The notes under the pieces: generated by a model | Told to the model about the DNA's origin: nothing | Database searches by the model: none | Seen by the model: only the letters and a program-made list of their open reading frames with translations | DNA from: Gordonia alkanivorans NBRC 16433 | Lineage (GTDB): Bacteria > Actinomycetota > Actinomycetes > Mycobacteriales > Mycobacteriaceae | Reading direction: 5' to 3' | Assembly (NCBI RefSeq): GCF_000225505.1 | Contig: NZ_BACI01000087.1 | Coordinates: 18,415 to 82,414, forward strand | Length of the DNA: 64,000 bases | In this document: positions 1 to 8,085 of the stretch, in pieces | How positions within the stretch are numbered: position 1 is the stretch's first letter | Layout: the number at the start of each line of letters is the position of its first letter | Made by a program: the position numbers and the translations under genes

Positions 1-1264
1 CGCGGTCGCGACCGTCGCAACGGCGGCGGTGATCGCCGCGGCGTCGAAATACGTTCTGGCATGGCGTCGACGGCTGATCCTGAACCCGGCGGTCGCCGGC
101 GCCGTCGGCTGTTATGCGCTGGCCTACGCCGGTGTCGACGGACTGAGCTACCCGTTCTGGTGGGTGGCGGCCGAGCCGCTGCTGATCCCGATGATCGTCA
201 TCGGCGCGGCCGTGGTCACCCTGGTCCGCGAGTGGCTCCTCGTGGCCGTGTTCCTCGTCGCGTCGCTGGTGACGATCGGCGTGGTCGAACTGGTTCGCGG
301 CGGCCAGGATCTGTCGACGTGGGTCGTGTCGTCGCCGATGCTCTTCGTCGCGGCCGTCATGCTGCCCGAACCGCTGACATCTCCGGCGCGACAGCCGCAT
401 CGGCTGATCTACGCGGCCCTGGTCGGGGTGCTGATGCACTGCCAGTACACGGTCGAGGTGACCGACTCGTACACACTGGCTTTCGTGCCGGAGATCGCTC
501 TGCTCGTCGGCAGCCTGTACGCCTTCGCAGTACGCCTGGCGACGCGCACCGCGCGCCGGGTGCGCCTCGACGTCGAGACCGCGTCACTGGCCGACCGCAC
601 CTACGTGTTGCGCGGTGAACCCGCCGGTGGCGCACCGTCGTTCCGGGCGGGGCAGTGGTCGAGTGTGAGTGTGCCGCGGTGGTCGGCGCCGGTGTGGACC
701 GGTTCGCGCCGGGTGTTCTCGTTCGTGTCCGCGCCGAGGGAGGCGCCGGTCGAGTTCGGTTTCACGGTCGCGGGGGTGCCGTCGTCGTTCAAGGCCGCCC
801 TCATCGACGGCCGTGCCCGGCGCGCGTGGGTCGACGAGATCGGTGGCGACTTCGTCCTCCCGCGGGTGTTTCCGGCCAAGGGCAGGGTCGTGCTCCTCGC
901 GTCGGGTATCGGGATCACGCCGTTCGTGTCGATGGTGCGGTCGCTTGACGGCGCCGACCTGTCGGGACTGACCGTGGTCCATGTCTTGCGCTCGTCGGAA
1001 CGGACCGTCTACGACGACGAGTTGGACTCTGCCAGAGGGGCCTCGGCACGGGTGGTCACGGTCATCGCGCCGGAACTCGCCGACGGCGTCGACGATCCCG
1101 ACCGTCTGGCGGAGCTCGTCGGTCCGGACATCGCGGGTGCGCACTACTACGTGTCGGGCACACCGGGATTCGTCGAACGCACCTCGTCGACGATCCGGCA
1201 TCTCGATCCGTCGACCAGGTTGCGTCCGTGGCGTATCCACACCGACTCGTTCACCGGTTACTGA
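1..1264 (+). CDS. RnfD-like membrane domain fused to FAD/NAD(P) oxidoreductase, 5' partial
   Basis: The frame is open from base 2, so the gene probably begins before the window; a GTG at 29 is the first in-frame start visible. The first ~170 residues form several hydrophobic segments and contain PEPLTSP, which resembles the conserved loop of RnfD/NqrB membrane subunits. The rest is a ferredoxin-NADP reductase type module: GQWSSVSVP near residue 207 and RVFSFVSAP near 228 for FAD, LLASGIGITPF near 288 for the pyridine nucleotide, and YYVSGTPGF near 374. I infer a membrane-bound electron transfer flavoprotein, perhaps supplying electrons to a redox partner encoded upstream. Partner and substrate cannot be told from this fragment. 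Confidence 0.72.
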   Translation, partial: AVATVATAAVIAAASKYVLAWRRRLILNPAVAGAVGCYALAYAGVDGLSYPFWWVAAEPLLIPMIVIGAAVVTLVREWLLVAVFLVASLVTIGVVELVRGGQDLSTWVVSSPMLFVAAVMLPEPLTSPARQPHRLIYAALVGVLMHCQYTVEVTDSYTLAFVPEIALLVGSLYAFAVRLATRTARRVRLDVETASLADRTYVLRGEPAGGAPSFRAGQWSSVSVPRWSAPVWTGSRRVFSFVSAPREAPVEFGFTVAGVPSSFKAALIDGRARRAWVDEIGGDFVLPRVFPAKGRVVLLASGIGITPFVSMVRSLDGADLSGLTVVHVLRSSERTVYDDELDSARGASARVVTVIAPELADGVDDPDRLAELVGPDIAGAHYYVSGTPGFVERTSSTIRHLDPSTRLRPWRIHTDSFTGY

Positions 1265-1318
1265 TGGGCTTCGAATATCCCTGCGAGATCGTCACCCCTG
1301 ACGCGGGAGTTCGGCGCT

Positions 1319-2269
1319 CTACCCGGCCAGCGCCCGCAAGAAGAAGCCGAGATTCGCCGGTCTCTCCGCGAGGCGACGGACGAAGTAGCCGTACCACTCG
1401 GTGCCGTATGGGATGTACACGCGCACTCGGGCGCCCGACTCGACGAGCCGTCGCTGCTCGTCAACCCGGATGCCGTACAGCATCTGGTGCTCCCACGTGC
1501 CGGGGGCGCGGTCGAACTCCGCCGCCAGGATCGAGGCCTCCTCGATCATCGTCGGGTCGTGGCTGGCGACCATCGGATAGCCGTTGCCCTTCATCAGGAT
1601 TCGCAGGCAGCGGAGGTAGGCCTCGTCGACCTGGTGACGGTCGGGGTAGGCGACCGCCGGCGGTTCGGCATAGGCGCCCTTGCACAACCGGATTCGTGCG
1701 CCCGTTGCCGCGAACTCGGCGCAGTCGGCCTCGGTACGACGCAGATACGCCTGCAGCACGGTCCCGACCTCGGGGAAATCCTGTCGCAGTGACCGCACGA
1801 TGGCCAGACGCTCGTCGACGGTCGCGTGATCCTCGGCGTCGATGGTGATCAGTGCCCCGGCGTGGTGCGCTGCCGCGGCGATGGTCCGGGCGTTCTCCTC
1901 GGCGATCTTGGCGCCGTGTTCGGGCAGCCGTTGACCCAGCGCAGTGAGTTTCACCGACACCTCCAGCGCACCCGGACGTACCGGACCCAGGCCCGGCATC
2001 GCTTCCAGCAGAGACACATAGGCGGCGACCGTGGCGTCGGCCTGTGATTCGTCGACGGTGTCCTCGCCGAGGAAGTCGATGGTCACCGCCAGCCCGTCGT
2101 CGAGTTCTCCTCGGATGGCGGCGAGGACGTCGTCGAGCGTTTCGCCGGGCACGAACCGGCGCACGACCTTCTCGGTCACCGACCATCGCTGCGAGGTCTG
2201 TTTGATCCGTTCGCTGCGCGCCGCGGCGGTGATCGTCGGGCGCAGGAGGGTGTCGAAGAGCGTGCTCAA
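1319..2269 (-). CDS. pruB: Proline dehydrogenase
   Basis: Monofunctional proline dehydrogenase of 316 aa, the usual size for the actinobacterial enzyme. It oxidises proline to 1-pyrroline-5-carboxylate with FAD and passes electrons to the quinone pool. Recognisable pieces are the TIDFLGED strand near residue 63, IDAEDH near 140, RLCKGAYAEP near 193 and ASHDP near 235, all parts of the TIM barrel active site. The start is a TTG whose first bases lie in the stop region of pruA (TTGA, 4-nt overlap), so the two genes are translationally coupled and the toxic intermediate can pass between their products. Upstream partner and regulator are both adjacent, which makes the call secure. Confidence 0.93.
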   Translation of the reverse strand: MSTLFDTLLRPTITAAARSERIKQTSQRWSVTEKVVRRFVPGETLDDVLAAIRGELDDGLAVTIDFLGEDTVDESQADATVAAYVSLLEAMPGLGPVRPGALEVSVKLTALGQRLPEHGAKIAEENARTIAAAAHHAGALITIDAEDHATVDERLAIVRSLRQDFPEVGTVLQAYLRRTEADCAEFAATGARIRLCKGAYAEPPAVAYPDRHQVDEAYLRCLRILMKGNGYPMVASHDPTMIEEASILAAEFDRAPGTWEHQMLYGIRVDEQRRLVESGARVRVYIPYGTEWYGYFVRRLAERPANLGFFLRALAG

Positions 2270-3918
2270 CTGGAGACCCCCGTGAAGTCGGTGCTCATGT
2301 GCGGGTACCGGGTCGTGGTCGGCGGTGTGAACGTCTCCTTGATCGTGCGGCTCGACGTCCAGCGCAACAGGTTCTGCTTCGACCCCGCCTTGTCGTTCGT
2401 GCCCGACGCCCGACCGCCACCGAACGGCTGTTGGCCGACGACGGCACCGGTCGGCTTGTCGTTGATGTAGAAGTTTCCGGCCGCATTGCGGAGCCGGTCC
2501 GACGCGAGAGCGACCGCCGCGACGTCGGTCGCCATGACCGCGCCGGTCAGCGCGTACTTCGCCGTCGTGTCGACCAGGTCGAGCACGGTCTCGTAGTCGG
2601 CGTCGTCGTAGACGTACACCGCCAGGATCGGGCCGAAGTACTCCGTGGAGAACGACTCGTCCCGCGGGTCGTCGGACAGCAACACGGTGGGGCGCACGAA
2701 GTACCCGACCGTGTCGTCGACCTGCCCGCCGACGGCGACGGTGACCTGCGGCGAGGACTTGGCGCGCCGCAGCGCCGCGATGTTCTTGTCGAAGGCACGC
2801 TGATCGATCAGGGCGCCACCGAAGTTCGACAGGTCGCGGACGTCACCGTAGGTGATTTCGGCTGTCTCGCCGAGGAAGTCGTTACCCATCTTGTCCCACA
2901 CCGACCGGGCGATGTAGGCGCGTGAGGCGGCCGAGCACTTCTGGCCCTGGTACTCGAACGCGCCGCGGATCAATGCCGTTCGGAGAGCGTGCGGTTCGGC
3001 GGAGGAATGGGCGACGATGAAGTCCTTGCCGCCCGTCTCGCCGACCAGGCGCGGGTAATTGCGGTACTTGTCGATGTTGTTGCCGACCGCTCGCCACAGG
3101 TACTGGAAGGTCGTGGTCGATCCGGTGAAGTGGATTCCGGCCAGGTTCTCGTCGGCGAGAACCACATCCGACACGGCACGTCCGTCGCCGTGGACGAGGT
3201 TGATGACTCCGGGAGGCAGTCCGGCGGCTTCGAGGAGTGCCATCGTGTACTGCGCCGAATACGCCTGTGTGGGAGAGGGCTTCCAGATCACGGTGTTGCC
3301 CATCAGCATCGGCGCCGTCGGCAGATTCGCGGCGATGGCGGTGAAGTTGAACGGGGTGACCGCGTAGACGAATCCGTCGAGCGGACGCTGATCGAGCCGA
3401 TTCCAGACACCCGGTGACGACACCGGTTGTTCGGCGAGTATCTCGCGTGCGAAAGCGACGTTGAACCGCCAGAAGTCGGCGAGCTCGCAGGGCGCGTCGA
3501 TCTCGGCCTGCTGCACCGACTTCGACTGGCCGAGCATCGTCGCGGCGGCGATCCGTTCACGCCACGGCCCCGACAGCAGTTCGGCCGCGCGCAGGATCAC
3601 CGCGGCCCGGTCGTCGAAGCTGGTGTGCGCCCAGTCGTCCTTTGCGTCCATCGCGGCGTCGACGGCCGCACGGGCGTCGTCGTGCGTGGCGTTGGTGAGG
3701 AATCCGAGCACCTCGTGGTGCGCATGCGGCTGCACGACGTCGATCTGATCGCCGTGCCCGAGATGCAGGCGACCGCCGATGATGTGCGGCAGCTCGCGCC
3801 GGCCGGCGCTGGACTGGCGGGTGAGTTCGTTGACGATCCGGGTGCGCTCGGGCGACCCGGGGGCGTAGGTGTGCACCGGCTCGTTGACCGGGCGAGGGGG
3901 AGTGGTGATGGCGTCCAT
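2266..3918 (-). CDS. pruA: 1-pyrroline-5-carboxylate dehydrogenase
   Basis: NAD-dependent aldehyde dehydrogenase of 550 aa, matching the length of monofunctional P5C dehydrogenases. It converts glutamate semialdehyde to glutamate, the second step of proline catabolism. Visible motifs are the Rossmann region, LVGETGGKDF with the general-base Glu, and EYQGQKCSAASR with the catalytic Cys; the C-terminal part has GQQPFGGGRASGTNDKAG, typical of P5CDH. ATG at 3918. It is the first gene of the pruA-pruB operon and is divergent from a PucR-type activator with only 75 bp between the two start codons. Confidence 0.94.
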   Translation of the reverse strand: MDAITTPPRPVNEPVHTYAPGSPERTRIVNELTRQSSAGRRELPHIIGGRLHLGHGDQIDVVQPHAHHEVLGFLTNATHDDARAAVDAAMDAKDDWAHTSFDDRAAVILRAAELLSGPWRERIAAATMLGQSKSVQQAEIDAPCELADFWRFNVAFAREILAEQPVSSPGVWNRLDQRPLDGFVYAVTPFNFTAIAANLPTAPMLMGNTVIWKPSPTQAYSAQYTMALLEAAGLPPGVINLVHGDGRAVSDVVLADENLAGIHFTGSTTTFQYLWRAVGNNIDKYRNYPRLVGETGGKDFIVAHSSAEPHALRTALIRGAFEYQGQKCSAASRAYIARSVWDKMGNDFLGETAEITYGDVRDLSNFGGALIDQRAFDKNIAALRRAKSSPQVTVAVGGQVDDTVGYFVRPTVLLSDDPRDESFSTEYFGPILAVYVYDDADYETVLDLVDTTAKYALTGAVMATDVAAVALASDRLRNAAGNFYINDKPTGAVVGQQPFGGGRASGTNDKAGSKQNLLRWTSSRTIKETFTPPTTTRYPHMSTDFTGVSS

Positions 3919-3993
3919 GACGTCAGTTCACCTGCGGAGGGCGTTCCCGCGATATGGCCGATCGGCAAACCGGACAGCCGTAGCCTTGTCCGT
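3919..3993. promoter_or_regulatory. pruA / pruC-like divergent promoter region
   Basis: A 75-bp gap separates the two divergent start codons. A perfect 6-bp inverted repeat, CGGACA at 3971-3976 and TGTCCG at 3987-3992, has a 10-bp spacer. That spacer contains TAGCCT (3981-3986), placed 7 nt before the ATG at 3994 like a leaderless -10 box. If the repeat is an operator, its binding would cover the regulator's own -10 element, which fits autoregulation. The position and repeat are seen; the binding protein is inferred. Confidence 0.45.
3981..3986 (+). promoter_or_regulatory. -10 box of a leaderless transcript (pruC-like)
   Basis: TAGCCT fits TANNNT and ends 7 nt before the ATG at 3994, with no Shine-Dalgarno sequence between. 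This is the normal geometry of leaderless transcripts in mycobacteria and relatives. Confidence 0.45.
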
Positions 3994-5601
3994 ATGGACA
4001 AATCTCCGGGCGTCGCGCTCGGGCGTCTCATCCTGGCCCTGGACCGGACGGTGGCGACCCTGGTCACCGCACCGCAGGGACTCGACGTGCCGGTGCGGAG
4101 CCTCGCGATGATCGACATCGACGACGTCCACTTCGGCCTCGGTCGCGCGGCACGGTCGGCCGATGTGTTCCTGCTGGTCGGCCTGCCCGACGAGGTGAGC
4201 ACCGAACTGCTGGCCGGCCTCGGCATCCATCGCCCCGTCGCCGTCATGAGCAAGACGTCGTCGGCGACCCTCACCGACCTCGCCGATCGACTCGGTATCG
4301 CGGTCGTCGCCATCGACCCGCACGCCCGGTGGGAGCGCATCTACAACCTCGTGTCGCGCGTCCTCGACACCGCGCGGCGTTCGCCGGACGACGGCGAGTC
4401 GATGGAGTCGGGCGCCACCGGTGATCTCTTCGAACTCGCGGCCGAGGTCGCACGGCGCACCGGCGGACTGGTCAGCATCGAGGACGAGCGATCGCACGTG
4501 CTGGCCTACAGCACGGCCGGCGACGAGGCCGACGATCTGCGACGGTTGTCGATCCTCGGCCGCGAGGGCCCGCCGGAGATGCTCGCCTGGCTTCGGCAGT
4601 GGGGTGTGATGGACGCGCTGCGCACGTCGGCGCGGGTGGTCGCGGTCGACGCGCGAACCGACCTCGGCCTGCGGGAACGCCGCGCGGTCGCGATCCGGGC
4701 CCCGGGCACGGCCGAGTTTCTGGGGGTCGTCTGGTTGCAGCGCGGTGCCGGACCGTTCGCCGACGACACTGACGAGGTGCTCACCGGAGCGGCCGCGGTC
4801 GCCGCCCGGGTGATCGCCCGTCGTCGATCCGCGGGCACCGAACACGACGAACTGGTCCGTCGGCTCCTCGGCGCGCGCGGCGACATCATCGACGTCGACG
4901 CACTCGCCGCTCAGCTCGGCGTCGACCCGTCCGTCGCAGTGGTCCTCGTCGGATTCGCGACGACCGGTTCGGCCGAAGACGCCTCGGTGCCGTTGTCGGA
5001 GAACGCCACTCGCATCTCCGCGCTCACCCTGCACGCCAGCGCGTTCAGTCCGCTGTCGGTGACCTCGACCATCGGCGACCGTGCCTACGTGGTGCTCCCC
5101 GGTGTGACGGACGATGCCGCGGTCGAATGGGCGCAGGTGTCCGTCGAGGTGACGCAGCGGCAGTTCGGTTTGCGCATCCGCGCGGTGGTCGCCGGACCCC
5201 ACACCCTCGCCGCGGTACCCGAACTGCGCAGCCAGATCGACCGCGTGCTCGACGCGGCTTCCCTCGAAGGCGAACTGATCGACGACGTCACCACCGTCGC
5301 GGGCTCACGCACCGGGGTCCTGCTCGGCGAGATCGTCGCGCTCCTCGCCGAGAACCCCGACCTCGTCGACCCGCGGGTCTCTGACCTCGCCGACCTCGAC
5401 GCCCGCACCGGTAGCGACTTCACCGTCTCCCTGCGCGCCTACCTCGACCGTTTCGGCGACGTCCGGTCGGCCGCCAACGATCTGCACGTCCACCCGAACA
5501 CGTTGCGCTACCGCATCCGACGCATCGAGACCCTCACCGGGATGGACCTCGAGGACCCGGCGACCCGGCTCGTCGTGGCATTGTCGTTGCGGGTGCGGTA
5601 G
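3994..5601 (+). CDS. PucR/CdaR-type regulator of proline catabolism
   Basis: A 535-aa transcription factor of the PucR family. The C-terminus carries the PucR helix-turn-helix: YLDRFGDVRSAANDL followed by HPNTLRYRIRRIE, about residues 480-515. The middle resembles a GAF-like sensor region. The frame is open further upstream (to 3427), but those codons lie antisense inside pruA, so I chose the ATG at 3994, supported by a TAGCCT -10 box 7 nt upstream. In mycobacteria a regulator of this type (PruC) lies beside pruAB and responds to proline; the divergent arrangement here suggests the same job. The effector itself is not shown by the sequence. Confidence 0.85.
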   Translation: MDKSPGVALGRLILALDRTVATLVTAPQGLDVPVRSLAMIDIDDVHFGLGRAARSADVFLLVGLPDEVSTELLAGLGIHRPVAVMSKTSSATLTDLADRLGIAVVAIDPHARWERIYNLVSRVLDTARRSPDDGESMESGATGDLFELAAEVARRTGGLVSIEDERSHVLAYSTAGDEADDLRRLSILGREGPPEMLAWLRQWGVMDALRTSARVVAVDARTDLGLRERRAVAIRAPGTAEFLGVVWLQRGAGPFADDTDEVLTGAAAVAARVIARRRSAGTEHDELVRRLLGARGDIIDVDALAAQLGVDPSVAVVLVGFATTGSAEDASVPLSENATRISALTLHASAFSPLSVTSTIGDRAYVVLPGVTDDAAVEWAQVSVEVTQRQFGLRIRAVVAGPHTLAAVPELRSQIDRVLDAASLEGELIDDVTTVAGSRTGVLLGEIVALLAENPDLVDPRVSDLADLDARTGSDFTVSLRAYLDRFGDVRSAANDLHVHPNTLRYRIRRIETLTGMDLEDPATRLVVALSLRVR

Positions 5602-5704
5602 GAGCTGAAAACCGCCCCCGAAAACCACCCTGTGCAGCGGCACCGACGACACTATGTCTTCGGCGCCGCCGTGGAGGGTCGACCTCAGGGGCGGTTTCCA
5701 GCTC
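5602..5704. terminator. Large stem-loop between convergent genes
   Basis: Two 17-nt arms, 5602-5618 and 5688-5704, are complementary with one mismatch and enclose a 69-nt loop. The left arm starts directly after the stop codon of the PucR-type gene, and the right arm lies 18 nt from the stop of the convergent glutamine synthetase. There is no T-run, so this is not a classic intrinsic terminator. A bidirectional terminator or mRNA-end protecting structure is the likeliest role. Confidence 0.45.
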
Positions 5705-5722
5705 GGGTGAGTACCCGAGATG

Positions 5723-7894
5723 TCAGAGGATCGTGAGCATCTCGTTGTAGGTGGGCAGCGGCCAGAGGTCGTCGGCGACGATGCTCTCGAGCGTGTCCGC
5801 GACCTCGCGCACCGCGGCCATCGCCGGGATCAGCGTCTCGAGTGCGTACTTCGACTCCTCGTAGGTGCTCTCGCCGTGCATACCCGCGATGCCCTCGTCG
5901 AGGGTGACCACGGCGGCGTGCAGTGTGCCGATCAGTTCGGTGATCTCGGTGAGAAGCGGTGTGGGAGATTCGATCCCGGCCATCTTCAGTGACGCGGCGG
6001 TGCCGGCGAGCTCGCCCTGGTAGCGGATCGCGGCCGGCATGATCATCGTCTTCGCGATCTCCGCGGTCTCCTTGGCCTCGACGAGGATGGTGAGCCCGTA
6101 GTACTCGAAGATGACGTCCTCGCGGGCCTCGAGTTCACGGGCCGACAGCACCCCGTACTTCTCGAAGATCTCGACGACCTCGGGTGCGGTGTACTCGGTG
6201 ACGGCGTCGACGGTGGTGCGGAGGTTCTTGAGACCGCGCGCGGCGGCCTCTTCCTGCCACTCGTCGGAGTAGCCGTTGCCGTTGAAGATCACGGCACCGT
6301 GGGCGTTGACGATCTCCTGCAGCACCTTCTGCACGGCGTCGTTGAGGTCGGCGCCGTCGGCGAGCAATTTCTCCAGTTCGGAGGAGATGTAGTCGATGGA
6401 GTCGGCCAGGATGGTGTTGATCGCGACCATCGGGTCGGAGATCGATTGGTTGGAACCCGGTGCGCGATACTCGAATCGGTTGCCGGTGAACGCGAACGGG
6501 CTGGTGCGGTTGCGGTCGCCCGGGTCGGCCTTCAGCGGCGGTAGGGTGTCGACGCCGAGCTCGAGGACGCCGGCCGTCTTGGAACCGGTGGCGCCACCCT
6601 TGGCGATCTGCTCGAAGACGTCCATCAGCTGCTCGCCGAGGAAGATCGAGATGATCGCCGGCGGAGCCTCGTTCGCACCCAGACGATGATCGTTCGACGC
6701 CGACGCGACGGCGGCGCGCAGCAGGCCGCCGTAGGAGTGGACGGCGCGGATGATCGCACCGCAGAAGGTGAGGAACTGCATGTTCTCGTGCGGGGTGTCG
6801 CCGGGGTTGAGCAGGTTGCCCTGGTTGGCATTTCCGAGTGAGAAGTTGACGTGCTTGCCCGAGCCGTTGACGCCGGAGAACGGCTTCTCGTGCAGCAGGC
6901 ACTTCATGCCGTACTTCTCCGCGACCGCCTTCATCGTGGTCATCATCAGCTGCTGGTGATCATGGGCCAGCACCGAGCGCTCGAAGACCGGTGCGATCTC
7001 GAACTGGCCGGGGGCGACTTCGTTGTGGCGGGTCTTGGCCGGGATGCCCTGCTTGAACAGCTCGCGGTCGAGTTCGATCATGAACGACAGCACGCGTTCG
7101 GGGATGGCGCCGAAGTAGTGGTCGTCGAACTCCTGACCCTTCGACGGCGGGGCGCCGAACAGGGTGCGGTTGGAGGTCATCAGGTCGGGGCGCGCGTAGA
7201 AGAAGTGCTCGTCGATCAGGAAGTACTCCTGCTCCGCGCCGGCGTAGGAGACGACGGTGTCGACGTTCTCGTGGCCGAAGAGCTTCAGCAGACGCATTGC
7301 CTGCTTGCTCATGGCCTGCTGGCTGCGCAGGAGCGGGGTCTTCTTGTCCAGTGCCTCACCGGTCCACGAGATGAAGATCGTGGGGATGCACAGGGTGTTG
7401 CCGTTCGGGTTCTCCAGGATGTACGCCGGGCTCGTGACGTCCCAGCCGGTGTAACCGCGGGCCTCGAAGGTGCCGCGCAGACCGCCGTTGGGGAAGCTCG
7501 ACGCGTCGGGCTCACCCTGCAGCAGCGTCTTGCCGGCGAACTCGGCGAGCGACGCACCGCTCGAATCGGGTTCGAGGAACGAGTCGTGCTTCTCCGCCGT
7601 GAATCCGGTGAGCGGGTAGAAGACGTGCGCGTAGTGGGTGGCGCCCTTCTCGATGGCCCAGTCCTTCATCGCGACCGCGACGTAGTCGGCGAGGGTCGGG
7701 TCCATCGGGCAACCGGTGTCGATCGTTGCCGCAACCGCCTTGAAGACATGCTTCGGCAGGCGCTTCTTCATGACCGACAAGCTGAACACGTTGCGTCCGA
7801 AGGTGTCTGCCAACGGCTCGGTGAATCCGGGTGCCGACACCTCGTAGGTCGTCACGGCCTCGATGGCCTGACGGCGGGACATGCTGCCACTCAT
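5723..7894 (-). CDS. glnN: Glutamine synthetase type III
   Basis: A 723-aa protein, far longer than GSI (about 470 aa) and the size of type III enzymes (about 700-730 aa). It ligates ammonia to glutamate using ATP. GSIII features include the N-terminal block with [18 protein letters not shown], the [20 protein letters not shown] segment, the [17 protein letters not shown] block, the catalytic loop [15 protein letters not shown] segment (here [16 protein letters not shown]), and the long C-terminal helical extension. The ATG at 7894 is preceded by AGGAGT at a good distance. The gene is monocistronic and convergent with the PucR-type gene. GSIII is usually an extra enzyme used under nitrogen limitation; a GlnR-like box lies about 110 bp upstream. 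Confidence 0.93.
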   Translation of the reverse strand: MSGSMSRRQAIEAVTTYEVSAPGFTEPLADTFGRNVFSLSVMKKRLPKHVFKAVAATIDTGCPMDPTLADYVAVAMKDWAIEKGATHYAHVFYPLTGFTAEKHDSFLEPDSSGASLAEFAGKTLLQGEPDASSFPNGGLRGTFEARGYTGWDVTSPAYILENPNGNTLCIPTIFISWTGEALDKKTPLLRSQQAMSKQAMRLLKLFGHENVDTVVSYAGAEQEYFLIDEHFFYARPDLMTSNRTLFGAPPSKGQEFDDHYFGAIPERVLSFMIELDRELFKQGIPAKTRHNEVAPGQFEIAPVFERSVLAHDHQQLMMTTMKAVAEKYGMKCLLHEKPFSGVNGSGKHVNFSLGNANQGNLLNPGDTPHENMQFLTFCGAIIRAVHSYGGLLRAAVASASNDHRLGANEAPPAIISIFLGEQLMDVFEQIAKGGATGSKTAGVLELGVDTLPPLKADPGDRNRTSPFAFTGNRFEYRAPGSNQSISDPMVAINTILADSIDYISSELEKLLADGADLNDAVQKVLQEIVNAHGAVIFNGNGYSDEWQEEAAARGLKNLRTTVDAVTEYTAPEVVEIFEKYGVLSARELEAREDVIFEYYGLTILVEAKETAEIAKTMIMPAAIRYQGELAGTAASLKMAGIESPTPLLTEITELIGTLHAAVVTLDEGIAGMHGESTYEESKYALETLIPAMAAVREVADTLESIVADDLWPLPTYNEMLTIL

Positions 7895-8003
7895 GGTTAC
7901 TCCTGGTGTTTATCGTCGACCACCGGCAGGTCGGCACGACGACGTCGCTAGGTTGTCGCTGGTTGCGAGCGACTCGACGCTATGAGCTGGGTGTATGCGC
8001 CCC

Positions 8004-8019
8004 GTTGCCCCCGTGTGAC
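8004..8019 (-). promoter_or_regulatory. Candidate GlnR box upstream of glnN
   Basis: Read on the minus strand, GTCAC - 6 nt - GCAAC matches the GTNAC-N6-GNAAC pattern described for actinobacterial GlnR sites. It lies 110-125 bp before the glnN start codon. Only one such box was seen, and short motifs of this kind also occur by chance. Confidence 0.35.
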
Positions 8020-8085
8020 GCTGAGGAAAACTAGTGTCCCGGCAGGTGTCTCGGCACAATTCGTCCGTTCGGACTACTCAGCAGG

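Noticed and set aside
3928..5202. 424-aa open frame on the minus strand inside the PucR-type gene
   Set aside because: It mirrors the codons of the plus-strand gene, has no domain, and high GC makes long antisense frames common here.
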